64,000 bases of DNA from Hymenopellis radicata (Eukaryota; Basidiomycota; Agaricomycetes; Agaricales; Physalacriaceae): contig JADNRX010000111.1 of the NCBI GenBank assembly GCA_015501595.1, positions 85,794-149,793 on the forward strand. Reading direction: 5' to 3'. The notes below the pieces were generated by a model. That model saw nothing but the letters and a program-made list of their open reading frames with translations, did no database searches and had not been told where the DNA came from. This document shows positions 34,496 through 46,590 of this stretch, in pieces. Positions within the stretch are counted from its first letter, which is position 1. Every line of letters starts with the position of its first letter. Position numbers and translations under genes: made by a program.

Positions 34496-34810
34496 ATGCG
34501 AACGAGCTGAGGGGTGAGCGCAGGATTGACGCTTATAACAACCATGCCAATCAGCGCCCAAAGGAGGGCAATGATGGCGGGGGGCAGAACCAATTTCAAA
34601 CCTGGCCGGCCTTTACCGGCTGAACTAGCTCGTGATCTGCCATGCTGGCTCACTTGTCACCCCTGCACATTTTGGCGCGCCCAGATGCTTACGCTATGCG
34701 GGCACTGTCACTGGGGGTAATTGGGCGGTGATACTAGTGGTACTCCTTGGGTACTCCCATCTACAAATACTATATACGAACTCTTCATACTCTTCATGAT
34801 CTGAACCAGG
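34496..34810. promoter_or_regulatory. Bidirectional promoter between P450-B and P450-C
   Basis: Only 315 bp separate the divergent ATGs (34495 and 34811). A TATA-like ACTATATAC lies at about 34769-34777, some 40 bp upstream of the P450-C ATG. Compact divergent promoters often co-regulate cluster genes, but no factor site can be named here. Confidence 0.5.
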
Positions 34811-36887
34811 ATGAATGCCACCGCGAGTCCGACGCGTACCTTTCTCGCGGAGCTACCCTTCAACAGTTTCTCTCTCGCAGCCTGTGGTGTGGGCCTTCTC
34901 GTCGCGCTCCTATTTATTCGGCGACCAAAAGCTCGCCTTCCTCCTGGTCCTCGAGGCTGGCCGATTATCGGAAACCTTTTCGACTTGCCTGCCGCCGATG
35001 ACCCCATACCTTGGACGTCTCATAGGGAGAAGTATGGTACGCGTCGCTTTTGCAGAACCTCGTAACCTTCCTCATAACGAATAGGGCCTGTCAGTTCCGT
35101 GAGCGTTCTGGGCAACAACATCGTCCTGTTGAATGATCTCAAATCATGTACGGAGCTCCTGATAAACGGTCTTCACTCTATTCTGGACGTCCGTTCTTTC
35201 CTTTTGCTAGTGGCTTGTAAGTCATTTGACGCATTTGACGCTTGAATGTAACTCTTTCGGGTGCTCAGAGTCGGATGGACCAGCAAATGATCATGGCCCA
35301 GCCTGGAGATCACTTCCGCAGAATGAGGACACTCTTGAAATCACACATCGGGTCGCCAGCAGCAGCGTCGCCTTTCTATCCCATCCAGGAGTTGGAAACT
35401 AGACGCCTCATACTTCGCGTCTCGAAACGCCCAGACGAACTGATTCCCCAGCTGCGAACGTATAATTCATTTCTATCCCCACGTTGCTATTCACTAACAC
35501 CTATTGCAGTGCAGCTGGAGCCATAGCACTCCACATATCGCATGGCTACCAAGTTGAGACCGAAAAACCGGACATACTAGTCAACTTGGTGGAAAACGCC
35601 GCCAAAGATTTCTTCAAGGCTACAATGCCAGGTGCATGGTTCATCGATATATTCCCTTGGAGTACGTGTTCCTTTGTATCTGATCCGTGGTTTTCTCATC
35701 TCAGTTTATAGTGAAGCACCTTCCTCGGTGGTTTAAGTTTCACAAGGTCGCCGCAGAATTCCGTGAACGTAACTTCGCGCAAACAGAACGCCCGTATCAG
35801 TTTGTGAGGGGTGAAATCGTATGTCCTAGCATCATGCCTGTGTTCCTTGATCCTCAAATATTCTCAGGCTGCAGGATGTGCTGAACCGTCGTTCACGTCT
35901 CTCGCTCTTGGAGAAAATCCCGAACCGGCCACCGAGTATGCCCTCAAGTTTGCGGCCACTGCGATATACGGCGGTGGATCTGACCCAGTACGTCTCCATG
36001 AAACCTGAACGGCCAATACTAATATCGCATTCAGGCGTGGGCGCTTTAAGTGCGTTTGTTCTACTGCTGGTGATGCACCCAGAGTGCCAGCAACGTGCAC
36101 GAGCCGAACTCGACGCCGTGGTAGGCACCAAGAGGCTCCCGGTAGTGACTGATCGCCCTCGTCTTCCGTACATCGAAGCCATCATCAAAGAAGTCTTCAG
36201 ATGGCACTGTGTTGGACGCATTGGTGAGTTTCGCATCTTCGTGATGGTGATGTGGAATCTTGATATCATGGTTCACAGGCATACCCCATCGAGTAACAGA
36301 TGATGATCACTACAACGGTTTCCTTATCCCCAAAGACGCGCTCATCCTTCCTCACATGTGGTAAGCAGTCCCCACTTACAATTCGAATCGTGTCGACTCG
36401 TTTATTCTAGGAACATCACCCATGATCCCGAACTGTACTCCTCCCCGGATGCATTCAATCCAGACAGGTTCCTCGGTGAACGCCCTGAGCTAGATCCCTC
36501 GACGTATCTCTTTGGATTCGGCAGAAGTGGGTTCCACACTAATCCCGCTGTTCCTCGCCTTGACCGTCTTGGTAGAGCGTGCCCGGGGAAAGACCTTGCC
36601 CATTCGCACATGTTTCATTCACCATCGCTATGATCCTGACTGTGTACACGATAGGGAAGCCCAAGAACGAACGCGGGGAAGAGATCGAACCGGTTTGCGA
36701 GTTCTTACGGGCACGGTCAGGTGCGCATCGTCCTCTATTTATGGGAGTTTTTTGCTGATTGTGGTATAAGCCATCCTCGTCCCTTTGGTTATACCACTCC
36801 AGGTCCGTTTCAGCGGAGGCACAAGCATTGATTAACTCTATTGAAGAGGAGGCTCCGCGGCGGCCAAGCGATGGGTACAACTTGTGA
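34811..36887 (+). pseudogene. Cytochrome P450 C, multiple single-base frame breaks
   Basis: A different P450 subfamily from A and B. ATG 34811: anchor SLAACGVGLLVALLFI, hinge RLPPGPRGWPIIGNLFDLPA, then GDHFRRMRTLLKSHIG, ATEYALKFAATAIYGGGSD (I-helix), LPYIEAIIKEVFRWHC (ExxR), HDPELYSSPDAFNPDRF, heme loop FGFGR|ACPGKDLAHSHMF, and an end SAEAQALINSIEEEAPRRPS with stop 36885-36887. To read through, single bases are missing near 35160 (ELL|DKRSSLYS), 35278 (VGW|DQQMIMAQPG), 36610 (SHMF|FTIAMILTVY) and 36803 (before VSAEAQAL); a phase mismatch is also seen near 36033. Splice sites otherwise remain usable. Several breaks in one gene suggest pseudogenisation, unless the assembly is poor here. Confidence 0.82.
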
Positions 36888-37565
36888 TATTTAAATGAGA
36901 GATGGCTCATGATGATTTGTACGGGAGTCTGTCGAATGTGTACGTCGACCGTGGCCATTTCCTATCGTTAGGTTGGATCTTTAGAAAAGAGTAAGGTCCT
37001 TGGGAATATATTTTACCCTAAGACGCAGTAGTCAGTAAACGCTCGAAGGAAGGAAGCAGCAAGTAAGTCGTACCTCTTAAGGCCCATTCATCATTCGAAC
37101 CAAAAATGTGAAGCAGGGGTTCGCAGGACCATTAAAGCCGGCAATAAAGAGGTCGAATCCGAAGACCAAGTATAGGTATCGCGACCAACGATCTTCCCTG
37201 TGAGACAATCTTTTTTCGACACAGGTCCCCGAGCGCTCAAAGCAAGAGTGACTCCGGAAACGGCCATGAATGCGTCCTTCTTGGTTTGAACGGACAAGTG
37301 CCAAGAATGCTCTCACTTTTCAGTGCGCGACTTCTTCAAAAGACATCCTATCAGAACGCCTTGCTGTACTCTGCACTTGCCCCGATTACTGGTCTATGTA
37401 GTAGCAAATTCGTGTACATCGTGTCCAATTTTCGCGTGTATGATGTATGATTCGCCGGCGCATACGTTGGATCCGACCAATGATACTCCTACGTTCATCT
37501 GCACGTACACCTCTCTCGCGATCTTCAGTGTCAATGCTAGATGATGTCGACCATAAATGGGAGGC
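36888..37565. other. Spacer before duplication copy 2
   Basis: No supported gene; small minus-strand frames at 37077-37316 lack any family signature. Confidence 0.5.
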
Positions 37566-39852
37566 TCAGTGTTTCTGCCTGACGACTTGTTGATTTGGCT
37601 CTCAGCAACAGCCTGAACCCTTGTGGATGCGACAATCGGGTACACAGGCCTTTTAATGTCGAGCATGATGACGGTAAATTCGCCTAGCTGGAGTGTCATG
37701 GAGGACGACAAGTGGCAGAGCGACTTTGAACAACTGATCAAGCTTTGAATGCCACTTCGTCAATATCGAACCTTCAAATGTAGTGTTATCTTTCAGGAAA
37801 CTTTGCTCTGGATATTAGTCTCTCGAAGTCAAAGGGTACTTACTTACCCCCACACCTTGAAAATTCAAAAGCACTCGCCTGAGTACCGTAACATCATCAA
37901 TTACTCGCAAACATCATCCTCATTACTAGCTCTGCTTCCTGCCGTCAGAACGCGTAGTCAAAATCAATGCAGTCTCCACAGTCACTAGACCAGCGCCGTC
38001 GCATGACTGGGTAGGTACCCCTTCAGTTCTTCTGATAAAGAGGCGAGTTCAATGACACGTCTTCCTCATCACGATCATGGCCCCCACCGCTCTGGACGCG
38101 CTCATTGACATCCTTTCATCTCAGGTGAAGACGTTCCAAACAGCGTACACGGACTCAGGACAGCCAGTTCCTTCCATCGACGAGCCGTGGCGTCCTAGTA
38201 CTCTGGACGCCAACCCAGCACTTATACAGACGAGGAAGCTGATTGTTGCAGCAGCGTATCAGCTTATATCTACTGTACGGTCGCCCATCGAGGTCATGCA
38301 GGAAGGCGCGTTCGCAGCGTTCACTTCTGTTGCTTTGGCATATGTCGAAGAGAATAACATTGTCGACATATTGATCGAGGCCGGACCACATGTATGGACG
38401 GTTACAGTACGCGTGTCTACTATCGCGTTTTGATGGTTTCGTAGGGCCTTCACCTTAATGATATCGCTGCTATTAGCGGAACGGACGCATCAACGTTAGG
38501 TGAGATACTTGTCTTTGCCGGCTGGTCTCGTTTCTAATGATTGCTCAGGACGCTTCCTGCGTTACTTGGCGACACGACACATCTTCAAAGAACTTTCGCC
38601 CAACGTGTTTACCAACAACCGCGTGTCGTCTCTGCTTTTCAAGATGAAGAGCGTCAAGGAGATTCAAGCCAAGTGCGTTACTTAGCATGCCATCTCCATG
38701 ACCGTATCTAACCACTTACAGTCCTATCGACGGATGCGAAAAATCCCCCATGGCTGCTTTGGTCTCATACGGGTACGCTCCCATTCAACTATTTGGTGCA
38801 TCATGAGATCTGATCTCCTCGTCAGCGGCACCGAAATTCTGAAGATGGCTCCGTACATCGTGCCGTATCTCAAGGACCCGAGCAAGGCAGCCACACCTTT
38901 CAACTTGGCGTACGACACGACGGACACGATCTGGGAATTTGCAGGTCGGCCTGGGAATGAAGCCAGCGCGAAACGCCAGGCTGTCCTGATGGCGGGTGGG
39001 AACAAGCAGTTCTCGCCCGATACTTTCGTCAATGGTACTAGTAGATTTTGATATTACTCAACCTATTCTGGAGCTAACAGTGACTAGGCATTGATGGCAA
39101 GAGTCTGCAGCCAGGCGACGTCGTGGTCGATGTCGGCGGTGGCAGTGGATCTGCTACTGCCATTCTGTACAACGCATTCCCCAAGTTTCAATACGTCGTT
39201 CAAGACTTGAGTCAACAAATCACAGAAGCTGAGAAGGTGAGACCCTTCCGCCTACGTCTCAACAGGCTCACGCCCTATGGTAGTACTGGGACTCCAATTC
39301 GCCCGACGCGGTCAAGAACGGAACCGTCAAACTCCAAGGTTCACTACCCTCTCTCAATCCCAACAGTCCGGCGCTGACAGTCAAATAGTGCACAACTTCT
39401 TCACCCCACAACCCGTCAAGGGTGCCGCAGTCTACTTCCTCCGCAATATTCTACACGACTGGTCCGACTCGAAATGCAAGGACATCCTTAACAATCTCCG
39501 CGTCGCTGCCAGTCCCTCCTCCAAGGTCGTTGTATTCGAGTCATGGCGACGTACACCTGCGCGGATGCCTCGAATCCCGTTGAGGCGCCCTACCCACTCC
39601 TAGGTAACCTCGGTGTCGCTGGTGGAGGCTTTATAACGAGTATGGATATTGGTGTAAGTGACGTAGCTTTTATCGGGGCATTGATTTTGATTAATGTTGT
39701 TATCGTAGTTGTTGGCGTCGCAAGGTGGGAAGGAAAGAACGAAGGACGAGTTTGAGGCTTTGGGGAAGGAGTGTGGGTGGAAGCTTGAGACTGTCATTCC
39801 GGGGCAGATGTATACTTTTGTTTTCTCTCCGGCTTAAAAATGTGAGGCTATA
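37566..39852 (+). repeat. Segmental duplication, copy 2 (OMT-2 and its promoter)
   Basis: Partner of 9088-11464 in direct orientation. It lacks the 98-bp foldback insertion (single ACCCCCACA near 37846-37854), so it preserves the pre-insertion state. Identity extends through upstream DNA, exons and introns. Confidence 0.92.
38077..39837 (+). CDS. O-methyltransferase OMT-2, near-intact copy with one late frame break
   Basis: Start MAPTALDALIDILSSQ (38077); continuous SPIEVMQEGAFAAFTSVALA, where OMT-1 is broken; GRFLRYLATRHIFKELSPNV; NKQFSPDTFVNG; SAM motif VVDVGGGSGSATAIL (about 39124); VQDLSQQITEAEK; catalytic-His region ILHDWSDSKC (about 39450); final exon ending GQMYTFVFSPA, stop 39835-39837. 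About nine GT-AG introns. One base is missing near 39542 (TTCGAGTCATGGCG against TTCGAGCTCCTGGCG in OMT-1), which throws the frame out before ATYTCADASNPVEAPY. If real, this truncates the last fifth of the protein after the catalytic His; if an error, OMT-2 is the functional copy. Confidence 0.87.
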
Positions 39853-40982
39853 ATGTGGCTGCGGATTCAATCTGCGTCCAGGATTGAAGGTTCTTGAAAG
39901 ACCCTTTATTGGGTGCTGATGGGGAGCGAGGGTGAAAGAGGACAAATGCGGAATGCCAATGTAACAAATTCAACTTCAGCTAGCCGACAGTGGTGAGTAC
40001 GATGGTTTACATCACAGTCTCATTCCTGTAAAAGAGCAGACTTGGCCGAATGAAGATAAGGTCTGAAGTCGTGAGCTAAAGAGGTCGGGCCGAGGGAAGC
40101 ACAGACTCGGTAGAGTAGGAAAGCCGCGACGCGCTGGAGGACGAAAGGCATGGCTGAATGGCAGGCAGAAGAGCGAATTACATAGAGCGTGCCCTGTTGT
40201 TACTTCTAGATGGCTCTGCATAACACTCGATCATCGTCGCGTCTCCTGGTTACTTTGTTGACTTTAACCCACAACGTAATATTGGCAGAACACTCCTCGA
40301 AATCCAAGTATCCAAGCGCGACCTCGTGAAGTTGTGTCTCATCTGGCGAGACGTAGCGCCAATCATACAAGGATATAGTAGTGGTAGGAACGACTGTCTT
40401 CATACACCTCACTCAGTCGGGTTTCGAGACTACCAAGGATACATCTTTCACCATCTCGTCATGGACTCCCGAACGTGCTGTTCGTGCGCTCATTGACGCG
40501 CCTCACATTGGACGTTGTTCATTCCTCTCAGCTTGGTACGTTTGGTGAGCCCTCGTCTTTTAAATGTTTTGTAATCCAAAGATTTAAAGACGCGTCATGG
40601 TTTCAAGCAGATTCACGCCGACTTTGACGGGCGTATGAGATGAGCATGAGGAGAAGGTTACTAGCGAAATCGTTGATCCAGCACGATCAGCAGAGTGGAA
40701 CTGTCACGAGCCAGATGCCTTGTCTCATATCTGTGTTGTACGCCGACTTGGCAGCGCGGTTTGCGGGACAGGAGACAAATATCCCCAGGTGATACTCAAT
40801 GCATCGCATATCGAGCTGGTTGTCTAGTATATATTCAGATTAAAGGTCCAGTACCCGCCCCTTTCATTCTGGTCGTACTTAAAGCCTGGGGACCGTATCA
40901 CAAGACAATGTCTAGGACCTGCATGTGACTTCGCTTTCTAGCAAACCCTTGGCTTAAGCCTCACCATCATCATCGTCGCAAA
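39853..40982. other. Spacer between OMT-2 and the antiporter
   Basis: 1.1 kb without a supported gene; probable right edge of the biosynthetic core. Confidence 0.5.
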
Positions 40983-43900
40983 ATGGGCAGCTTTTCACGT
41001 TGCATGAGCGAGGGAGAGTTCGTCGACAGTCTCGTCCCAAGAGCTGCGGCTTCACAGGTTACCGGTTACTATCTGCGCAGACCCACCACCAGAACTTATC
41101 AACGTCTACAGGGAGGCGTCTACAGCGGCGACAACCCAGCGGCCTACAATGCGCCGGACCCTATACGCCTCTGGGTCATCCAAGTTGGTACGTAGCGCTC
41201 GGTTTAGTACAACGCGTCGTATAACTCACATCTCCTTGTCGTGTAGTGATCATCATTACTGTGACACAACTCCTTGCTCTCATCTTTGGCCGAATCCGCC
41301 AGCCGCGCGTTATAGCAGAGATAATAGGTGGCGTCCTGCTAGGCCCAACAGTAATGGGACGCATCCCTAACTTCACAGACTCCATCTTTCCAGGTATGTG
41401 TAATGATATTGTGCTCGGGCTGCGTCGTATTCACATCATCGACTCGACAGATGCTGCTATGCCGCTGTTGAATCTCACTGCGACCATCGGTCTCATATTA
41501 TTCCTCTTCCTGGTTGGCCTCGAAATCGACATACGTCTTATGAAAAGGAACATCAAGGCAGCAACTGCAGTTTCGGTCGCAGGAGTGCTTGTCCCTCTCG
41601 GCCTGGGAGCTGCTCTGGGAGTAGCCATTTACCGCGAGTTCGTTGACCGTTCCGTCGACTTTGGCTACTTCGTCCTCTTCGTAGCTGTTGCAGTCGTGAT
41701 TCCGGCGTTCCCGGTCTTGTGCCGCATCCTGACCGAGCTCAAGCTGTTGGATACCACAGTCGGCGTCGTGGCTCTGTCTGCTGGCATCGCGAACAATGTT
41801 GTGGGATGGGTTCTGCTTGCGTTGACTGTTGCTCTCGTGAATGCGTCCACGGGCCTTGTGGCGTTGTATGTCCTCCTCACCAGCGTGGGATATGTCATCA
41901 TTCTATTGTTCCCCGTCAAGTGGGGATATCTTTGGCTCTGCCGGAGGACAGGCAGCCTGGAACAGGGCTCGCCCACTGCTCTGATGATGACCGTTACTTT
42001 ATTAATCGTCTTCATCTCAGCTTTCTTTACTGATATCATTGGCGTTCATGCCATCTTCGGTGCGTCGACTCTGCAAAGCCTTTGGACTGAGACTTACAAC
42101 ATGCTTTGATAGGCGGCTTCTTGGCGGGTCTTATCATACCTCACGAGAACGGATTTGCGGTCTCTTTGGTGGAAAAGATAGAAGCCCTCGTATCGATCCT
42201 CTTTCTGCCTTTGGTGCGTTTCAGGCAGACTAGCAGACCATATGGTTGTTCTCATATCTTCATAGTACTTCACTCTCTCCGGACTGAGAACTAATCTCGG
42301 TTTGCTTAATAATGGCAGTAGTTGGGGTTATACGGTCCTGATATGTGTTGCTGCTTTCTCCGCCACGTTCTTCACATGCGGGGCGGCGGCTTTAGGAACA
42401 GGGTTTAACTGGCGTGAGTCCGGCGCTATCGGGTCTCTCATGAGTTGCAAAGGGTACGAGATTTTCGTGACTTGACGAAGAGTCACCAACAAGCTTTACA
42501 GATTGGTGGAGCTCATCGTCTTGAACGTTGGTCTTCAAGCAGGCATTCTGGACACACGCGTTTTCTCAATGTTCGTGGTGCATGCCATCATCCTGACCTT
42601 CATTACGACCCCTCTCACGTTACTCTTCTACCCATCGAAGTACCATGTACATACTGGTGGTGCTGTCGCGAAGTACGCACCGGCCCGCGCAGATCCTGAA
42701 GCACGAGGTGTTCATCCTCCGTTGTCGAAAAGCGACTTCAAGACCCACTTTGCCGTAGTGTTGGACAAGGTCGAACAGCTTCCTGGAGCGATGACGATGG
42801 CTCAGCTTCTAAATCCGTTGGCTTCGACTGGCGCCGCCGACGACGAACAATTCTCATCATCGCCCCCTTCGACCTCTTTGAAGAGGCATTCATCTACCAC
42901 CCCCACCATCACCATCGAGGCGCTTCGTCTCATCGAGCTCACCACTCGAACGTCCACGCTCCTTGAATCAACCGAGTCTTATTCCCTATTACAGAATGAC
43001 TCTGTCCTGTCTATCTTCCGGACATTCGGGCAACTGAACAACCTTCCCTTCTCCGCTACGCTCTCAGTTGTCCCTCACGACGAGTTCCCAGCCGCCATCT
43101 TGAGGCACGCTTCCGAGTCAGCTACGGAGATGGTCATCCTGCCCTGGTCGCGTGGATCAGGCATGACCTCCAACATCGAAGATGTGGGCGGCACGCGCAA
43201 CCCCTTCGATGGCATATTCCATAGATCGACAGCGCCAGTACATGACCAGACGAGCTCCGTGGTCTACTCAGAGTTCATCCGTCATGTGTTCTTGGGATGT
43301 CCTAGCGACGTCGCGCTGTTCGTTGACCGCAGATCCAATCTCAATGTCAATTCCCGACATTTATTCCTTCCCTTTTTTGGCGGCCCCGACGACCGGCTAG
43401 CGCTTTCATTCCTGGTGCAACTTTGCCTCAATCCATATGTGACGGCGACTGTTGTGCGTGTGGTGAAGACCGACGCCATGTTCACTCCGACAAGCAGCGC
43501 AGGCGAGGAGCGGAACAAAGGAGATGCAGTTTCCGATGACTTTTCAAGTCTACGTGATGTAAGTATATCTTTGTCTTGCGCCGCGTATTTCATCACAAGT
43601 TGCCAGACTGTAATTGCTGCCGATACGTTATACAGTGATCTGCAGGACACTGTGACGCGCCTGGCCTCAGACACTGCTGACAACATCGCCTGGCATCGAT
43701 ACACCCAACAATCGGCTACCTACACGCCCGACGCCCTCGTCTTATCCGCGCTTTCGCGCATGACCTTTGTAACAGTGGAAGCCTTCAATCCCCTGCACCG
43801 CGTCTTGGACTTGGTCAAAGCGGAGGTAGCGCAGTCGAGTCGGAATGTTATTGTTGTGACCGGGCGCTCGAGGAGGATGGCTGCCTTGAACCATACGGAA

Positions 43901-44044
43901 GAACTGGAAAGGATTGTGGCTGAGAACAATTTCGCGATTGGGTCGAGTGTCGCGAAGACCGTAGGAGATGTTGGGGCTGCACTAGTGGCGGATGGCACCG
44001 CGGCAAGCTTCCTGGTTGTACAATCTGCTGCCCCCACAAATTGA
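40983..44044 (+). CDS. KHA1-type K+/H+ antiporter (CPA2 family)
   Basis: Multi-helix cation/proton exchanger of endomembranes, involved in K+ and pH homeostasis. ATG 40983; the N-terminal tail [21 protein letters not shown] precedes the first helix ([20 protein letters not shown]). Family blocks: [91 protein letters not shown] (across an intron). A long cytosolic C-terminal half lies on the 42503-44044 exon, ending [11 protein letters not shown]. Introns near 41190-41247, 41394-41451, 42060-42113 and two more up to about 42500. The expected Asn-Asp pair in the ion-binding helix reads Asn-Asn (AAT at 41795-41797). Otherwise intact. Probably housekeeping. Confidence 0.92.
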
Positions 44045-44968
44045 GACATGAATGTCTATATTCAACTAGCGGGAGTTTCCTAACTATGACAGTCATGCGC
44101 TGCGTAAGAGCCCTCGGACACTTTCCTTCGAGTTTCCAATCTGCTTCGCTGCCCGTGTGGATAGAAAGCTCACAATACAAGACGGGATCGCCGTATACGA
44201 CAACTTAAAATACATCACTAAGCAAAGAGAGTCCCGCAGCCGCCCATTTCCTCCCCGACCTGACCAAGGCATCTACATATACAGCACTGGGATGCCGCCG
44301 CAGATGTCGTCATAGAAGTTGTAGAGATAATTGTCAAACCAGCATCGATGACAAGACCTATGTCGGGAAGGAACAGTTTCTGAGGGAGATCAGAGCAGGG
44401 TTCACTTTACAAGCCCAAGCCAGTTCGCATTCCAGGAGGGGTGCGAGATCAAGAACCATGCATGGTTCGTTGTCATTAAAGCAAGTTCTTGTCCTCGAGT
44501 GATGGGCCGATGCTCATAGAAAGATCATACAGGAAACTTCGAACGGCACATTCAAACGTGGGACGCCATGGAACAAACGAATATATCTACTTCCTTGAGA
44601 TGGGTGCTTCGGGTAAGAAGATCCGGAAGTTGACAGAGTTCACGGATAGCGCCTTCGCGCTGACATCATGATTTATGGCGGAAGAGGCGAAGATTGAAGT
44701 GGCAGACAAGGACTGACAGTAACAAATTCTTCAGCTGACCGACGGGATTACAACTGTCCAGTAAGCCTACTCCACAGTCTCGTTCTGTAGAAGAGCAGAC
44801 TTGCCGCACTCGTTCTACTTCTACTGTGATCCGTAAACGCTGCGTACCCAAATATTCTTTCCAAGTTGCCAGAACCTGAAGTTTTCGCTACCGAGAAGGC
44901 GATATCGGCTTTCTCCGCGAATTCGCACCATTAGAGTAATATGTAGGAGGGGGTTCAAACGGTGGGAT
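44045..44968. other. Spacer between antiporter and DUF6534-C
   Basis: Convergent interval with no supported gene. Confidence 0.5.
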
Positions 44969-46590
44969 CTATGGAGGTGTAAGCTCAAGCCACCAGTAAC
45001 ACTTCGGACTACGCACGATCTCCCGGTCGAGCGCAGGAGCCTGAGGCCCCGCAACAGTGTGGATTCTGCCCTCCGCCAGCGAAACAATACGCGCATCCAT
45101 GACCAATCCACCGTAACTACCAGTCCTCGCGTCGTTTGGTGCTGGCACGTCCAAGGGAGAAATGGTGCCTATGGAAAGGTTTCGCATTGAATTCAACGCG
45201 ACGTACGAGCCTCCTGCGCTTTGCCCTCTGCTGAGATCACCAAGGAGAAGATTTGAGTACCTGGCGTCAAGACCTTGTTAGTATCATTGTGTTAGGGACC
45301 AGTGTGACACGCGACTCGCAATTTTCCAGTCGCATATGCTCTGTAGTCATTCGTCAAGTTTCACGACAGCAGACTCGAAGTGAGAACGTACAATGTTACA
45401 TCTAGAGGAACTGTCCGTGTGCATACTGCAAGGACAATATGACCAACGCAAATAAGAGTGGTGACTGACCCAGTCAGTAAGACTTGGACGATGAACGTGT
45501 CGCGACTGTCCTTGGTGTCTGTTCTGGCGAGCAACCGCTGCTGGTATGACATGAGGATGATTAAGAACCCTTTGAGGGCTAGCACTCACATAATGAATCA
45601 GCGACGCAGCGATTACCACATCACATAAGATGACGGCGACAGACCAGACCTGATTCCAGTAAATTCATACGAGTCAGATATATAGGTGTCTGAATCTGAC
45701 CTTTCCAGCATTGCCTATTTGGCTCAGATCGGAGAAAGACTAGGTAGCAGGTTCAGCCTGATGGGATGGAAAAGACCCAGGAGGTACTTGCGGTGATACT
45801 AAACGTGAGGGCAGCGGCAAATTGCACGACGGAAAGCTATTAACGACGCCATCAGCAACTTCTCTGAGGAACGTCGAGTTTATTCTGTTCTTACCAATGT
45901 AACGAAAGCAGCGAGGAAATTGAACAGTAGTGAGCGACCGAGGACTGTGATTCTCCTTAATGACGAGTTAGGACAGCCTTTCGCTCCAGTAAGTAGTGAT
46001 TAAACCAAGCGAAGTAGCATTGAACAGCGCCGATGACTAGAATCTCGTCCCCATGAGTCCACGTAGATCAGAAGCGGTGGGAGTGACGACATACCGATAC
46101 TAACGGGAATAGCTCTTTGCCTAAAACTTGCTGGGATTCGTTGCTGCAGAACAACTTCATGCACAGCTTGCGTGGTCAAGGCAGTCTCAACTAATTCCAC
46201 CAGGAAGACCCCGATGGTGTACGCTAAAGGCAAAATACTGCCGTTAGCAAGAGATCCAAAAAGGCAACACAAAGACAGACCAAAAGGACCCCATGGCTTT
46301 TTTCCTTGCTTGTAGCACCAGCGGATGTAGGTATCTGTTGAGCGGCGACTTCATGGTGAGATCCACCTCTGCATGCGGAGACGACTAACAGAAATGTATC
46401 GACAACATGCCCAGAAGAGCCCAATCTAACAGGGCACCGTACAACTTCAAATGGAATCAGTATGACATGGACCGAGGAGAATAATCCCCATGGCGTACAA
46501 GCGGGGTTGTTCTTGGTGATAATCAGACCATGATGAAAGTTCAACGAAGAATGAACTAGTTCCACTCACAGAGGCTTGAGTGTATCCATA
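44969..46590 (-). CDS. DUF6534-type membrane protein C, exon structure partly unresolved
   Basis: Recognised from ordered hydrophobic exons: GALLDWALLGMLSIHF (about 46400), YTIGVFLVELVETALTTQAV (about 46210), a VWSVAVILCDVVIAASLIHY helix (about 45620), FIVQVLLTGSVTTLICVGHI (about 45480) and the characteristic start of the last exon, YSNLLLGDLSRGQSAGGSYV (about 45250). The tail ends KCYWWLELTPP, stop 44969-44971. A likely start is ATG 46590 (MDTLKPL, then GTGAGT). It is more divergent than copies A and B, and exons between 46000 and 45650 could not all be joined confidently. Function unknown. Confidence 0.65.

Noticed and set aside
37077..37316. Overlapping minus-strand frames in the spacer left of duplication copy 2
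   Set aside because: No recognisable motif in either frame and no intron signals giving a longer protein.
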